From CAYSZB01 sp964435475 (GTDB lineage Bacteria; Chloroflexota; Anaerolineae; Anaerolineales; Anaerolineaceae): a DNA stretch of 24,296 nt. Shown here piece by piece: positions 6,457 to 14,418 of this stretch. Numbering within the stretch: position 1 is the first letter of the stretch; each line of letters starts with the position of its first letter. The translations under genes and the position numbers were made by a program. The notes beneath the pieces were generated by a model. That model ran no database searches. It was given only the letters and a program-made list of their open reading frames with translations, and was not told the DNA's origin. The stretch lies in contig CAYSZB010000033.1 of the NCBI GenBank assembly GCA_964435475.1, positions 1-24,296 of the forward strand. The letters are read 5' to 3'.

Positions 6457-8940
6457 TTGACAGACAGCATTCTTTCTATAAGAAATATCAGGAAAAACTT
6501 CAGCAATATCAAGGCGTTGGACGACGTCAGTTTTGACGTGCAAAGGGGGGAGATTTTGGGTTTGCTGGGCGCCAATGGCGCCGGCAAAAGCACTTTATTA
6601 AAGATCCTGGGCGGCATCCAGCCAGCCGATAACGGCGAGATCCTGATCAACGATCAGCCATACACGCCAAAGAACCCTTACGAGGCAGCACACAGCGGAA
6701 TCGCCAGTGTGTACCAGGAACTGAACCTGTTCTCGAACATGATAGTGGCCGAGAACCTGTTTATTGGAAACGAAAATATCCGGGCAGGATTAATTGACTG
6801 GAAAACGACCTACGAAAAGGCGGATGAACTGCTTTCATCCATGGGATTGAAAGATATCAACCCGCGCAGCCTGGTGGCATCCGTCAGTATTGCCAACCAG
6901 CAATTGATCGAGATTGCCCGTGCCATAAGCCAGAAACCGGAGGTTCTCCTGTTGGATGAACCGACCGCCTCCCTCTCGGAGGATGAGATTGCCTGGTTGT
7001 TCTCAAAGATCCGTGAATTGACCAAAAATGGAACCACGGTCATCTACGTATCGCACCGCCTGGACGAAGTGGTTGACCTGTGCGACCGCTGTGTCGTGCT
7101 GCGCGATGGCAAACTGGCTGCCACCCTGGAAGGCGATGAGATCAACCGCGACGAGATCGTCCTGCACATGGTTGGCAAGCAGATCACAGTCAACCGCAAG
7201 CTCGTGCTGAGTTGCGACCGTGAAATTGCCTTTTCCTGCAAGAATCTGACCCTGCAGGATGTTTATAAAGACATAACCTTTAATGTGAAATGCGGCGAGA
7301 TCGTCGGCATTGCCGGATTGATGGGCGCCGGTCGGACGGAATTGCTTAACTCCATTTTTGGGGTCCACCCGCCAGACTCGGGAACGATCGAGATCAATGA
7401 ACAGCCGGTCAGGATCCGGGATACCAAGGATGCAATCGAAAATGGCATCGCCCTGGTCAGCGAGGACCGCAAGGTTGAAGGGCTCTTCCTGCCGGAAAGC
7501 GCCCAGGTGAACCTGGCAGGCATGACCCTCGACAAGCGGCAGCGATTTGGCTTTATCAAGAAGCGCAAGGAAAGCCAGGAGACGAAAAAGATCGGCAAGT
7601 CGGTGATGTTCGACCTCAACCGCATCAATTCACCAGTCAGGCTGTTGAGCGGTGGCAACCAGCAGAAAGTGGTCATCGGCAAGACCCTTCTGACCGATTC
7701 AAAGGTCATCCTGCTGGATGAACCGACACGGGGCGTGGATGTCGGCGCCCGAAACGAGATCTACTCGATCATCCAGGAATCAGCCAATGCTGGCAAAGCC
7801 ATCATCCTGGTCTCCTCCGATTGGGAGGAACTGGTTACCTTTTCTGACCGTATCCTGGTCATGTCACAGGGTGAGATTGTCAGGGAGTTGATGGATGAAG
7901 AAGTCAACGAGGAAATGATCCTGCAGCTGTGCACGATCTTTAAAGCCCGCGAGAAGAAGAAAAAGGAAGAGAAAAAGCCAATTGCCAGGCTGCTTGAACG
8001 GGTCAACAGCAACCCGAACACCTGGGTGTTGGGATTGTTGCTGGTCGCCATGTTCATTGTGGGTTCGATCGTGACACCCTTCTTTTTGAACAAGGCGAAT
8101 TTAAATAACATCGTCTGGCAAACGACAGCCCTCTTTTTGTTGACCATCGGCCAGTTGATCGTGATCATCACCGGTGGGATAGACCTCTCGCTCAGTGCAA
8201 CGATGACCGTGGCCTGTGTCATTGGCATCAAGCTGATGCTGCTCTTCCCGGACAAGATCTACCTGGGAGTGCTTGCCCTGATCGCTGTCGGGCTGGTTGT
8301 GGGGCTGATCAACGGCCTGGTGGTGGTGTTTGGCAAGATCGATGCTTTCGTCGCCACACTGGGTGTGCAGATCATTTTAATGGGGGTCGCCCTGATCGTC
8401 ACCCCGAAACCCCTCTCGCCGGCACCACAGGTACTGCGTTTTATTGCCAACAAGATGTTCCTGGGGCTGCCGATCGTGCTTTATATTGGCGTGGCATTAT
8501 TCTTCTTTTTCTTATTGTTTTTCAAGAATGCCCGCCTGGGCAGGTACCTGTTCGCAGTGGGTGACAGCTACAACGGGGCAATCTGGTCCGGTTTGAAAGC
8601 CAAAAAGGTGAAATTCCTGGCGTACATGATGGCATCCATGATGGCGGTGGTGGCTGGTTTTTACATGCTCGGGCGTAACGGCGCGGCTGAACCCATCGTG
8701 GATTCGAACCTGGCCTTGAACTCAATCGCTTACAGCCTGATCGGCGGCGGCATCCTGGCTGGCGGCAAAGGCAGCCTTTTTGGCTCCGTGCTGGCAGCTT
8801 TCGTGATTTCAATTATGTTAAATATTCTCAACCACCTCGGGTTGAATGCCTTCTGGCAGTCCATCATCCGCGGGGTGGTCATCATGATCATCCTTGTGAT
8901 CTATGAATCACGCATCAAACACAAGCAGGACCAAAACTAA
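6457..8940 (+). CDS. Fused double ATPase and permease of a CUT2 (RbsA-RbsC type) ABC transporter
   Basis: Residues 1 to about 495 form an RbsA-like tandem ATPase. Half one has Walker A GANGAGKST (38-46), the Q-loop VYQELN, a degenerate signature VSIANQQ (143-149), Walker B LLLDEP (Glu168) and VSHR. Half two has the RbsA-typical degenerate Walker A GLMGAGRTE (Arg293), signature LSGGNQQ (396-402) and LLDEPTRGVDVG. A Lys/Glu-rich linker (about 496-508) joins a complete RbsC-like permease (about 515-827) with GGIDLSLSATM and the ILAGGKGSLFGS loop. RbsA and RbsC are normally separate, so this is a natural fusion. The start is a TTG at 6457: no ATG or GTG fits the frame, and the ATG at 6446 is out of frame. 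The gene lies 76 bp after the binding protein and 16 bp before the isochorismatase-family gene. Confidence 0.93.
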   Translation: MTDSILSIRNIRKNFSNIKALDDVSFDVQRGEILGLLGANGAGKSTLLKILGGIQPADNGEILINDQPYTPKNPYEAAHSGIASVYQELNLFSNMIVAENLFIGNENIRAGLIDWKTTYEKADELLSSMGLKDINPRSLVASVSIANQQLIEIARAISQKPEVLLLDEPTASLSEDEIAWLFSKIRELTKNGTTVIYVSHRLDEVVDLCDRCVVLRDGKLAATLEGDEINRDEIVLHMVGKQITVNRKLVLSCDREIAFSCKNLTLQDVYKDITFNVKCGEIVGIAGLMGAGRTELLNSIFGVHPPDSGTIEINEQPVRIRDTKDAIENGIALVSEDRKVEGLFLPESAQVNLAGMTLDKRQRFGFIKKRKESQETKKIGKSVMFDLNRINSPVRLLSGGNQQKVVIGKTLLTDSKVILLDEPTRGVDVGARNEIYSIIQESANAGKAIILVSSDWEELVTFSDRILVMSQGEIVRELMDEEVNEEMILQLCTIFKAREKKKKEEKKPIARLLERVNSNPNTWVLGLLLVAMFIVGSIVTPFFLNKANLNNIVWQTTALFLLTIGQLIVIITGGIDLSLSATMTVACVIGIKLMLLFPDKIYLGVLALIAVGLVVGLINGLVVVFGKIDAFVATLGVQIILMGVALIVTPKPLSPAPQVLRFIANKMFLGLPIVLYIGVALFFFFLLFFKNARLGRYLFAVGDSYNGAIWSGLKAKKVKFLAYMMASMMAVVAGFYMLGRNGAAEPIVDSNLALNSIAYSLIGGGILAGGKGSLFGSVLAAFVISIMLNILNHLGLNAFWQSIIRGVVIMIILVIYESRIKHKQDQN

Positions 8941-8956
8941 TTTACTGGAGGAAAAA

Positions 8957-9571
8957 ATGTTTGAACTATCCATACCCAAAACAGCATTGGTGATCGTCGA
9001 CATGCAGAACGACTTCGTTCGGGAAGGTGCGCCCATGAAGGTTGATGATGCAAAGGCAACCATCGAACCCACCCAACGGTTGATCGAGTTTGCACGCAAG
9101 AACCACATGCCGGTCATCTTTACCAAGTTCCTGATCGGTCCCCGCAAGACATTCCTGTGGGGCTGGAGCTCACAGGCAGAAGAGTTTCAGAATTGCCTGC
9201 GCAATCATGAAAGATACTACCCGGACATTGACAGGAAGGAACAATGCTCCGATGTCATCGACGAGTTGAAACCCATCCTGCCGGAAGACTACATCATCGA
9301 GAAATACGGTTATTCAGCGTTCCACAACACCAACCTGGTCGATGTGCTGATCAGCGAAGGGCGCGACACGATCATTGTCACCGGCACGGTGACCCAGATC
9401 TGCGTGGGCGACACGGTGCACGACGCATTCCACAATGCGATCCTGAGTGTGGTTGCCAGTGATTGTGTTTCAAGTTTTTCTGAGTTGCAGCAGAAGGCTT
9501 CGCTGGAGAATTTTGCCAGGAAATATGGCGTGGTCATGACCTCGGATGAGATCATGAGCAAATTTAAGTAA
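8957..9571 (+). CDS. Isochorismatase-family cysteine hydrolase
   Basis: This 204-residue protein belongs to the family that includes nicotinamidases, ureidoacrylate amidohydrolase (RutB), biuret amidohydrolase and N-carbamoylsarcosine amidase. The Asp-Lys-Cys triad is visible: Asp15 in VIVDMQNDF, Lys116 in IIEKYGYSAFHNTNL, and Cys149 in VTGTVTQICVGDTVHDAF, including the cis-peptide region just before the cysteine. The ATG at 8957 is preceded by GGAGG (8947-8951). It ends the operon and is followed by a strong terminator. It probably acts in the cytoplasm on the compound imported by the transporter or on the product of the nitrilase-like enzyme. A true isochorismatase role is unlikely, because no siderophore biosynthesis gene is near. 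Confidence 0.93.
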   Translation: MFELSIPKTALVIVDMQNDFVREGAPMKVDDAKATIEPTQRLIEFARKNHMPVIFTKFLIGPRKTFLWGWSSQAEEFQNCLRNHERYYPDIDRKEQCSDVIDELKPILPEDYIIEKYGYSAFHNTNLVDVLISEGRDTIIVTGTVTQICVGDTVHDAFHNAILSVVASDCVSSFSELQQKASLENFARKYGVVMTSDEIMSKFK

Positions 9572-9633
9572 TTCCTTGCATGGCTGGTTCAGTTCGTTGA
9601 CCATTGATATAAGAAAACCTTGATGGTTATCGG

Positions 9634-9664
9634 AAAGCCTGGTGATTTTGCCAGGCTTTTTGTT
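9634..9664 (+). terminator. Rho-independent terminator of the hydrolase/transporter operon
   Basis: AAAGCCTGG (9634-9642) pairs perfectly with CCAGGCTTT (9651-9659) around an eight-base loop, followed by a T-rich run. It lies about 60 bp after the isochorismatase-family stop. Confidence 0.92.
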
Positions 9665-9992
9665 TACGCCTTCAACCCAAATTGCATTTTCGCAAGCAGG
9701 GAACATGCGAAGCGATAGCCCGAGCGAAAACTTCAAAACAGGGGTACATGTGCAGCGATGCCTTGAGCGCCTTCCAGGCGCTTCGGGGTACACCGACTTC
9801 ATGAGAAGCCGGTGACGTGCGATCTTTCGGTTAAGTAGATGCTGTTTTGGATATCAAGTCTATGTAATTGAATAGCATGGCATAATTTGGGTCAAACTAT
9901 CTCAACAATTGCTTCAGAAATGACAGGGCTATTCCTTAATAATTTTCCATGATGGGGGGTTTTGAGCAAAAAACGGGTAAGATTAAGGCGTT
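9665..9992. other. Non-coding stretch with imperfect direct repeat and two adjacent hairpins
   Basis: No convincing gene is present. Two related segments lie at 9697-9720 and 9739-9762, sharing CAGGG, ACATG, AGCGAT and GCC in order with a few changes and indels. They are followed by two hairpins: GAGCGCC/GGCGCTT (9765-9783, loop TTCCA) and CACCGACTTC/GAAGCCGGTG (9791-9814, loop ATGA, one mismatch). A seven-base inverted pair TTTTCGC/GCGAAAA brackets 9687-9731. This may be a structured RNA or a decayed dispersed repeat. From about 9830 to 9992 the DNA is AT-rich, and I see nothing firm. Confidence 0.4.
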
Positions 9993-11270
9993 ATGGAAGA
10001 AACACAGCCCTCCTCGCAGAGCGCCCCACCACCCAGGCCAAAGCACAGGTCTTATGTCAACCCGTCGCGCACCTTTGCCGCACTGCAATTCCCCAATTAC
10101 CGTTTGTGGTTCATCGGGCAGCTCTCATCCCTGGTGGGCACCTGGATGCAATCGACCGCGCAGGGCTACCTGGTCTATGAGTTAACCCAATCGCCGGCGT
10201 TTTTGGGCTACGTAGGGCTGGCATCAGGGCTGCCCACATGGTTGTTTACCCTGTTTGGTGGTGTGCTTTCAGATCGCGTCAGCCGGCGCAAGGTTCTGAT
10301 CATGACCCAGGGTTTTGCCATGCTGCTGGCGTTCATCCTGGCGGCACTGGTCTTCACCAAAACTGTGCAGCCCTGGCACATCATCGTTTTGGCGTTCCTT
10401 TTGGGTGTAGCCAATGCCTTCGAAGCCCCTGCGCGCCAGTCTTTCGTGGTGGAAATGGTCGATCGCGAATTCATGGGCAACGCCATTGCCCTCAACGCTG
10501 CCATGTTCAACCTGGCCATGGCGGTCGGCCCGGCATTCGCCGGCATCATGTATGCCTCGCTAGGCCCGGCCTGGTGCTTTACCATCAACGGTATCTCTTT
10601 CATTTTTGTGATCATTGCCCTGGCAATGATGAAGATCAAACCGCTCCAGGCTGTCTCCCGGGCAAAAAACCCCCTGCTGGAGCTCAAGGAAGGCTTCAGT
10701 TACGTGTTACGTACCAGGACGGTCATGCTGCTGATCGCCCTGATGGGTGTGGTCAGTTTTTTTGGCCTCTCCTTCATCACTTTGATCCCTGCCTGGGCAG
10801 TGGAGGTCTTGAATGGTAACGCCACCATCAACGGATTGCTGCAATCGTCGCGCGGTATCGGTGCACTGATCGCTGCTTTGATCGTTGCCTCGCTGGGCAC
10901 AACCGCCAAACGCGGCAAACTGCTGACCATCGGTTCGATAGCCTTCCCCATTGCACTGATCATTTTTTCTTCCATCCGCAACATTCCGCTTTCGCTGATC
11001 ACGCTGCTATTCGTTGGCTGGGCATTCATGACCACCGCCAACCTGGCGAACGCCCTGGTGCAGTCTACCGTGCCGGATGCGCTGCGTGGACGGGTGATGG
11101 GTATTTATTCGTTCATTTTTCTTGGCATGTACCCCCTGGGGTCCGGTTTGGCGGGGCAGGTTGCTGAACGCTTCAGCACACCTGCCGCTGTGTTGGTTAG
11201 TGCCTCGGTCACCCTGGTGGTTGCGCTGGGCGTGGCATTGTTTGCGCCGTCCGTGCGGCGCATGCGCTAG
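9993..11270 (+). CDS. MFS transporter, EntS/MFS_3-like exporter
   Basis: The 425-residue protein is a 12-helix major facilitator. The N-terminus has the family hallmark of a soluble Pro-rich stretch followed by FPNYRLWFIGQLSSLVGTWMQ. The motif-A loop between helices 2 and 3 is GGVLSDRVSRRKVL. The later EAPARQSFVVEMV and NAIALNAAMFNLAMAVGPAFAG segments are typical of the EntS-like branch. The substrate is unknown; relatives export siderophores, macrolides or other drugs. The ATG at 9993 has a modest AAGG site nearby (9985-9988). It is a single-gene unit: a terminator lies 330 bp upstream and the next gene has its own promoter. I see no clear promoter or terminator for this gene itself. Confidence 0.9.
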   Translation: MEETQPSSQSAPPPRPKHRSYVNPSRTFAALQFPNYRLWFIGQLSSLVGTWMQSTAQGYLVYELTQSPAFLGYVGLASGLPTWLFTLFGGVLSDRVSRRKVLIMTQGFAMLLAFILAALVFTKTVQPWHIIVLAFLLGVANAFEAPARQSFVVEMVDREFMGNAIALNAAMFNLAMAVGPAFAGIMYASLGPAWCFTINGISFIFVIIALAMMKIKPLQAVSRAKNPLLELKEGFSYVLRTRTVMLLIALMGVVSFFGLSFITLIPAWAVEVLNGNATINGLLQSSRGIGALIAALIVASLGTTAKRGKLLTIGSIAFPIALIIFSSIRNIPLSLITLLFVGWAFMTTANLANALVQSTVPDALRGRVMGIYSFIFLGMYPLGSGLAGQVAERFSTPAAVLVSASVTLVVALGVALFAPSVRRMR

Positions 11271-11301
11271 CAAGCAGGTGGGTTGGGGGAGTAGTGGATG
11301 C

Positions 11302-11330
11302 TTTACAAAGCTAAATATTTGGCATATACT
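11302..11330 (+). promoter_or_regulatory. Promoter of the secreted beta-helix gene
   Basis: TTTACA (11302-11307) and TATACT (11325-11330) are separated by 17 bp; each matches the sigma-70 consensus at five of six bases. The leader before the ATG at 11446 would be a little over 100 nt, AT-rich. Confidence 0.65.
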
Positions 11331-11445
11331 CGTATTAATATTGTTTCACATTTCTCTTTAATAAAATTTATGGTCGACAATTATTTGTTCCTATCATGCC
11401 ATCTTTAACCTGGTAAATCTGTCTTTTTCACAGAAAGGATCATCC

Positions 11446-12897
11446 ATGAACAAGCGGACCATCTCCTCACTGATCAAGTGTTTTGTTTTGCTCATCCTGT
11501 TATTGCCCACCTGGCTGGCATGGGATGTCAGCCCTGCACAGGCCGATTATATACTGGTCACCACGCCTTTCGATCCTGCACCAGATGGGTGCACTGTAAG
11601 TCATTGCTCCTTGCGCGAGGCGATCATCCTGGCCAACGAAACCCCAACTACTTTGGACCAGATCTACCTTCCAACCAACACCTACCATATCGAAAGGTCA
11701 GGTAATGACGACACTTCAGTGCTGGGGGATTTTGATATCAAATCACCCATCGAAATTTATGGCATTGAAGATACGCCATCCAGTGTGGTGCGGATCGAAG
11801 GAAATCAATTGGACCGGGTTTTCGAAGTGACAGGCAGCAACGGGGATCTCTGGCTCGAGCGGGTCACTATCACCGAGGGAAACCAACCACTCTACAATGG
11901 CGGAGGGGTTGCCTGCTACCATGCCACTTTAACCCTGGAAGATGTTGTCATTGTTTTGAATAGCTCACCTACGCATTACGGGGGAGGACTGGCTTCTGAT
12001 CACTGCACAGTAGAGATAAGTAATACGAACATCACCAATAATACAGCATCGGATGGGGGTGGTATTTTTGCTAACGAGAGCACACAGAGCTTGATCAACA
12101 GCATCGTCTACTATAACCATGCATCGATAGTTGGTGGTGGCATCTATTCTTCCAATTCTGACATTGCCTTCTATGCAGTTACGCTTGGAGACAATGATGC
12201 AGGGACACGGGGGGGAGGAGTGTTTCAAATTGGTACAACCTCATCTTTATTCATCGATCACAGTTTAGTCTCAGAAAACCATGCCAAAGCTGAAGATGGC
12301 GGGGGACTACAGATCTCTGAAGGCACAAATCTCACTATTGTTAACAGCACCATCTCTGCAAATGTTGCTGATACATTTGGCGGTGGCATTTCCACATCCA
12401 TCCCGACCACGATCAACCACAGCACAATTGTTAATAACCACGCTGACATGAATGCAAATAATGACGGGTATGGAGGAGGTGTTCTTGCCTATATCGGATC
12501 TGGAGTGACGATCAGCAATACGATCCTCGCAAATAACACCGACCACTCTGCTTTTCATTATAATGATTGTGCCGAGTATGTAGGTGTTGATGTGATCTCG
12601 AATGGGTACAACCTGGTGGAATCGGTCGGGAATTGCACATTTAACTCTACCGGTGATAAAAAAGGCCTGGACCCGATACTCGGACCATTACAGAACAATG
12701 GTGGTTGGACGAATACGCATGCCCTGTTGATCGGCAGCCCGGCGATCGATGCAGGTGACCCATCCGTGACCCGGATTCTTTACCCCAATTCAGATCAGCG
12801 CGGGCCAGCCAGGTACGCACGGGTGGTCAACGGGCGAGTCGATATCGGTGCCTTTGAAGCCTGGCTGGTAACCTTCCTCCCGGTGGTCTTTAGGTAA
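11446..12897 (+). CDS. Secreted right-handed beta-helix protein with CSLREAI and choice-of-anchor Q regions
   Basis: The 483-residue protein has a signal peptide with probable cleavage after Ala-Gln-Ala (33/34). A CSLREAI motif (54-60) follows, typical of long secreted proteins of Chloroflexota and other environmental bacteria. Eight beta-helix turns marked by Gly-Gly-Gly occur at about 152, 179, 204, 230, 256, 285, 312 and 343, a period of 25-31 residues. The C-terminal part has NNGGWTNTHALLIGSPAIDAG and DIGAFE, the choice-of-anchor Q pattern. The protein ends in TFLPVVFR, a tail also seen in the unrelated secreted protein at 15978-18896. The ATG at 11446 has AAGGA (11435-11439). It probably acts outside the cell, by adhesion or binding of polysaccharide; catalytic residues of a pectate-lyase type are not evident. 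It is convergent with the helicase gene. Confidence 0.88.
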   Translation: MNKRTISSLIKCFVLLILLLPTWLAWDVSPAQADYILVTTPFDPAPDGCTVSHCSLREAIILANETPTTLDQIYLPTNTYHIERSGNDDTSVLGDFDIKSPIEIYGIEDTPSSVVRIEGNQLDRVFEVTGSNGDLWLERVTITEGNQPLYNGGGVACYHATLTLEDVVIVLNSSPTHYGGGLASDHCTVEISNTNITNNTASDGGGIFANESTQSLINSIVYYNHASIVGGGIYSSNSDIAFYAVTLGDNDAGTRGGGVFQIGTTSSLFIDHSLVSENHAKAEDGGGLQISEGTNLTIVNSTISANVADTFGGGISTSIPTTINHSTIVNNHADMNANNDGYGGGVLAYIGSGVTISNTILANNTDHSAFHYNDCAEYVGVDVISNGYNLVESVGNCTFNSTGDKKGLDPILGPLQNNGGWTNTHALLIGSPAIDAGDPSVTRILYPNSDQRGPARYARVVNGRVDIGAFEAWLVTFLPVVFR

Positions 12898-12918
12898 ACC
12901 GCAGCCTTACCTAAAATA

Positions 12919-12950
12919 AACCGCCTTTCCATTCGGAAGGGCGGTTCGAT
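12919..12950. terminator. Bidirectional terminator between convergent genes
   Basis: AACCGCCTTTCC (12919-12930) pairs with GGAAGGGCGGTT (12935-12946) over 12 bp with one G-T pair and an ATTC loop. T-rich DNA follows on the plus strand (CGATTTTC) and on the minus strand (TATTTTAGG). It serves the beta-helix gene and the minus-strand helicase gene, whose stop is adjacent. Confidence 0.85.
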
Positions 12951-12953
12951 TTT

Positions 12954-14192
12954 CTAGCGGTTGCCGACAAAGGACCTTGGACGGCGGGGGGGATTACTGC
13001 CTTCGGAACGCTGCCCGGGGGTTCTTTTAAGGTTCACCTGCCCGGCGGGGTTGTGCCTGATGGTGGTCATGAAGTTGACCTCGAAGCCTTCGAGCTTGCG
13101 CCGTTCCAGGGTTTGCCCCATCAGGCGTTCGATCGTCCTGACCATTTCCAGGTCATCTTCAGTGACGAAGGTGATCGCCATTCCCAGGCGTTCCATGCGA
13201 CCGGTGCGCCCTGTGCGGTGGGTGTAAGCTTCGGCGGTATCCGGGATGTCGTAGTTGATGACATGCGTGATCTGCGAAACATCGATGCCGCGGGCAGCAA
13301 TATCGGTCGCCACCATCACGCGTGACCGCCCCTTGCGGAAGGAGTTCATGGCAGATTCGCGCTGTGGTTGGGATAAATTTCCCTGCAGTGAGGTGGCGGA
13401 TATGCCAGCCAGCTGCAGTTGAGAAGCCAGTTTCTTGGTGCGGTGCTTGGTGCGGGTGAATACCAGCACCTGTCCGTCGCCGCTGTGGCGCAGCAGCTGC
13501 AGCAGCATGTCGGTCTTGCGCGGCTGGTCCACGGCATACATGGCATGGGTGATGGTGTTGATCGGTTTATCGATCTGGATCTCAACCGTCACCGGGTCGT
13601 GCAGTACTTTGGTCGCCAGGGTGCGGATCTCATCCGGCATGGTGGCGGAAAACAACAGCGTCTGGCGGTTATCCGGCAGAGCTGCAATGATCTGGCGAAT
13701 GGAGGGCAGGAAACCCATGTCAAACATGTGGTCCGCTTCATCCAAGACCAGGATCTCGACATTGCTCAAGTTGATATGGCGCTGTTCCTTGAGGTCCAGA
13801 AGGCGACCCGGGCAGGCGACGACGATGTCCACGCCGTTGCGCAGGCCCTTGATCTGTGGGTTGGCACTCACCCCGCCGTAGACGGTGATGCTGCGCAAGC
13901 CGGTCTGGCGTGCCAGCAGGACGATGAAAGCCTGGGTCTGTTCCGCAAGTTCGCGGGTGGGCGCCAGGATCAGGGCACGCAGTTTGCCGCGTGGACCTTT
14001 CATCAGGTGCTGCAAAATGGGTAAAACAAAGGCAGCGGTCTTGCCGGTGCCGGTCTGTGCCAGACCCAAAACATCCGACCCGCTCAAAATGGCGGGGATG
14101 GTCTGTTCCTGGATGGGTGTGGGGATGCTATAACCAGCGTTTACGATGCCCGCATTTATTTGCGGGTGAAATGCAAAGTTCTTAAAATTCAA
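12954..14192 (-). CDS. DEAD-box ATP-dependent RNA helicase, RhlE-like
   Basis: This 412-residue helicase unwinds RNA duplexes, probably in ribosome assembly or mRNA turnover. All core motifs are in order: Q-motif GYSIPTPIQEQ (20-30), Walker A AQTGTGKT (45-52), PTRELAEQ, CPGRLLDL, DEAD (151-154), SAT (182-184), ATDIAARGIDV and HRTGRTGR (325-332). A short basic tail with Arg/Pro-rich residues may bind RNA. The start is a TTG at 14192-14190, supported by AAGGA 7 nt upstream and by alignment with the normal N-terminus of the family; no ATG fits. A 29-codon reading frame in the leader ends in a TGA that overlaps this start. The gene shares a bidirectional terminator with the beta-helix gene. Confidence 0.95.
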   Translation of the reverse strand: MNFKNFAFHPQINAGIVNAGYSIPTPIQEQTIPAILSGSDVLGLAQTGTGKTAAFVLPILQHLMKGPRGKLRALILAPTRELAEQTQAFIVLLARQTGLRSITVYGGVSANPQIKGLRNGVDIVVACPGRLLDLKEQRHINLSNVEILVLDEADHMFDMGFLPSIRQIIAALPDNRQTLLFSATMPDEIRTLATKVLHDPVTVEIQIDKPINTITHAMYAVDQPRKTDMLLQLLRHSGDGQVLVFTRTKHRTKKLASQLQLAGISATSLQGNLSQPQRESAMNSFRKGRSRVMVATDIAARGIDVSQITHVINYDIPDTAEAYTHRTGRTGRMERLGMAITFVTEDDLEMVRTIERLMGQTLERRKLEGFEVNFMTTIRHNPAGQVNLKRTPGQRSEGSNPPRRPRSFVGNR

Positions 14193-14278
14193 AATATTAT
14201 CCTTAAATAGTATCGCTCTTTACGCAGACGATCTTGCCATCGGCGCCCGCTCCATAGCCCCGCAGTGCGGTTTACCAT
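14189..14278 (-). other. Candidate leader reading frame overlapping the helicase start
   Basis: On the minus strand an ATG at 14278 opens 29 codons encoding a basic, Arg/Trp-rich peptide. Its TGA (14191-14189) overlaps the helicase TTG start as TTGA, an arrangement seen in translational coupling. No good Shine-Dalgarno site precedes the ATG, so it may be chance. Confidence 0.25.
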
Positions 14279-14310
14279 TCAGTGATCAAGAGCGGTCTTT
14301 ACAATATAAA

Positions 14311-14329
14311 GCCAGGGACTTGCCCTGGC
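14311..14329 (-). terminator. Hairpin between serpin and helicase genes
   Basis: GCCAGGG (14311-14317) pairs perfectly with CCCTGGC (14323-14329) around a five-base loop. On the minus strand it is followed by TTTATATT, so it can terminate the serpin transcript. If helicase transcription starts at the -10 near 14370, the same hairpin would lie in the helicase leader and could attenuate it. Confidence 0.5.
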
Positions 14330-14364
14330 CTGTTGAAATCTATTCAGTTCAACTCAGACGCAGC

Positions 14365-14373
14365 AGTATACCA
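14365..14373 (-). promoter_or_regulatory. Possible extended -10 promoter for the helicase gene
   Basis: On the minus strand TGGTATACT forms an extended -10 element. There is no convincing -35 hexamer. It would give a leader of about 165 nt that contains the hairpin and the small reading frame. Confidence 0.3.
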
Positions 14374-14418
14374 CATTTTTTAGGCGGCTGTGCGCTTAAC
14401 TGGTCTTAAGTCTATACC

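Noticed and set aside
7315..7335. Inactivated second ATPase site in the fused transporter
   Set aside because: The Arg in place of Lys in the second Walker A is the normal state of RbsA-type proteins, not a local mutation.
9470..9802. 110-residue minus-strand frame across the operon terminator
   Set aside because: It runs through the 3' end of the isochorismatase-family gene and the terminator hairpin and has no ribosome site. Its right half falls in the repeat-bearing element, reported separately.
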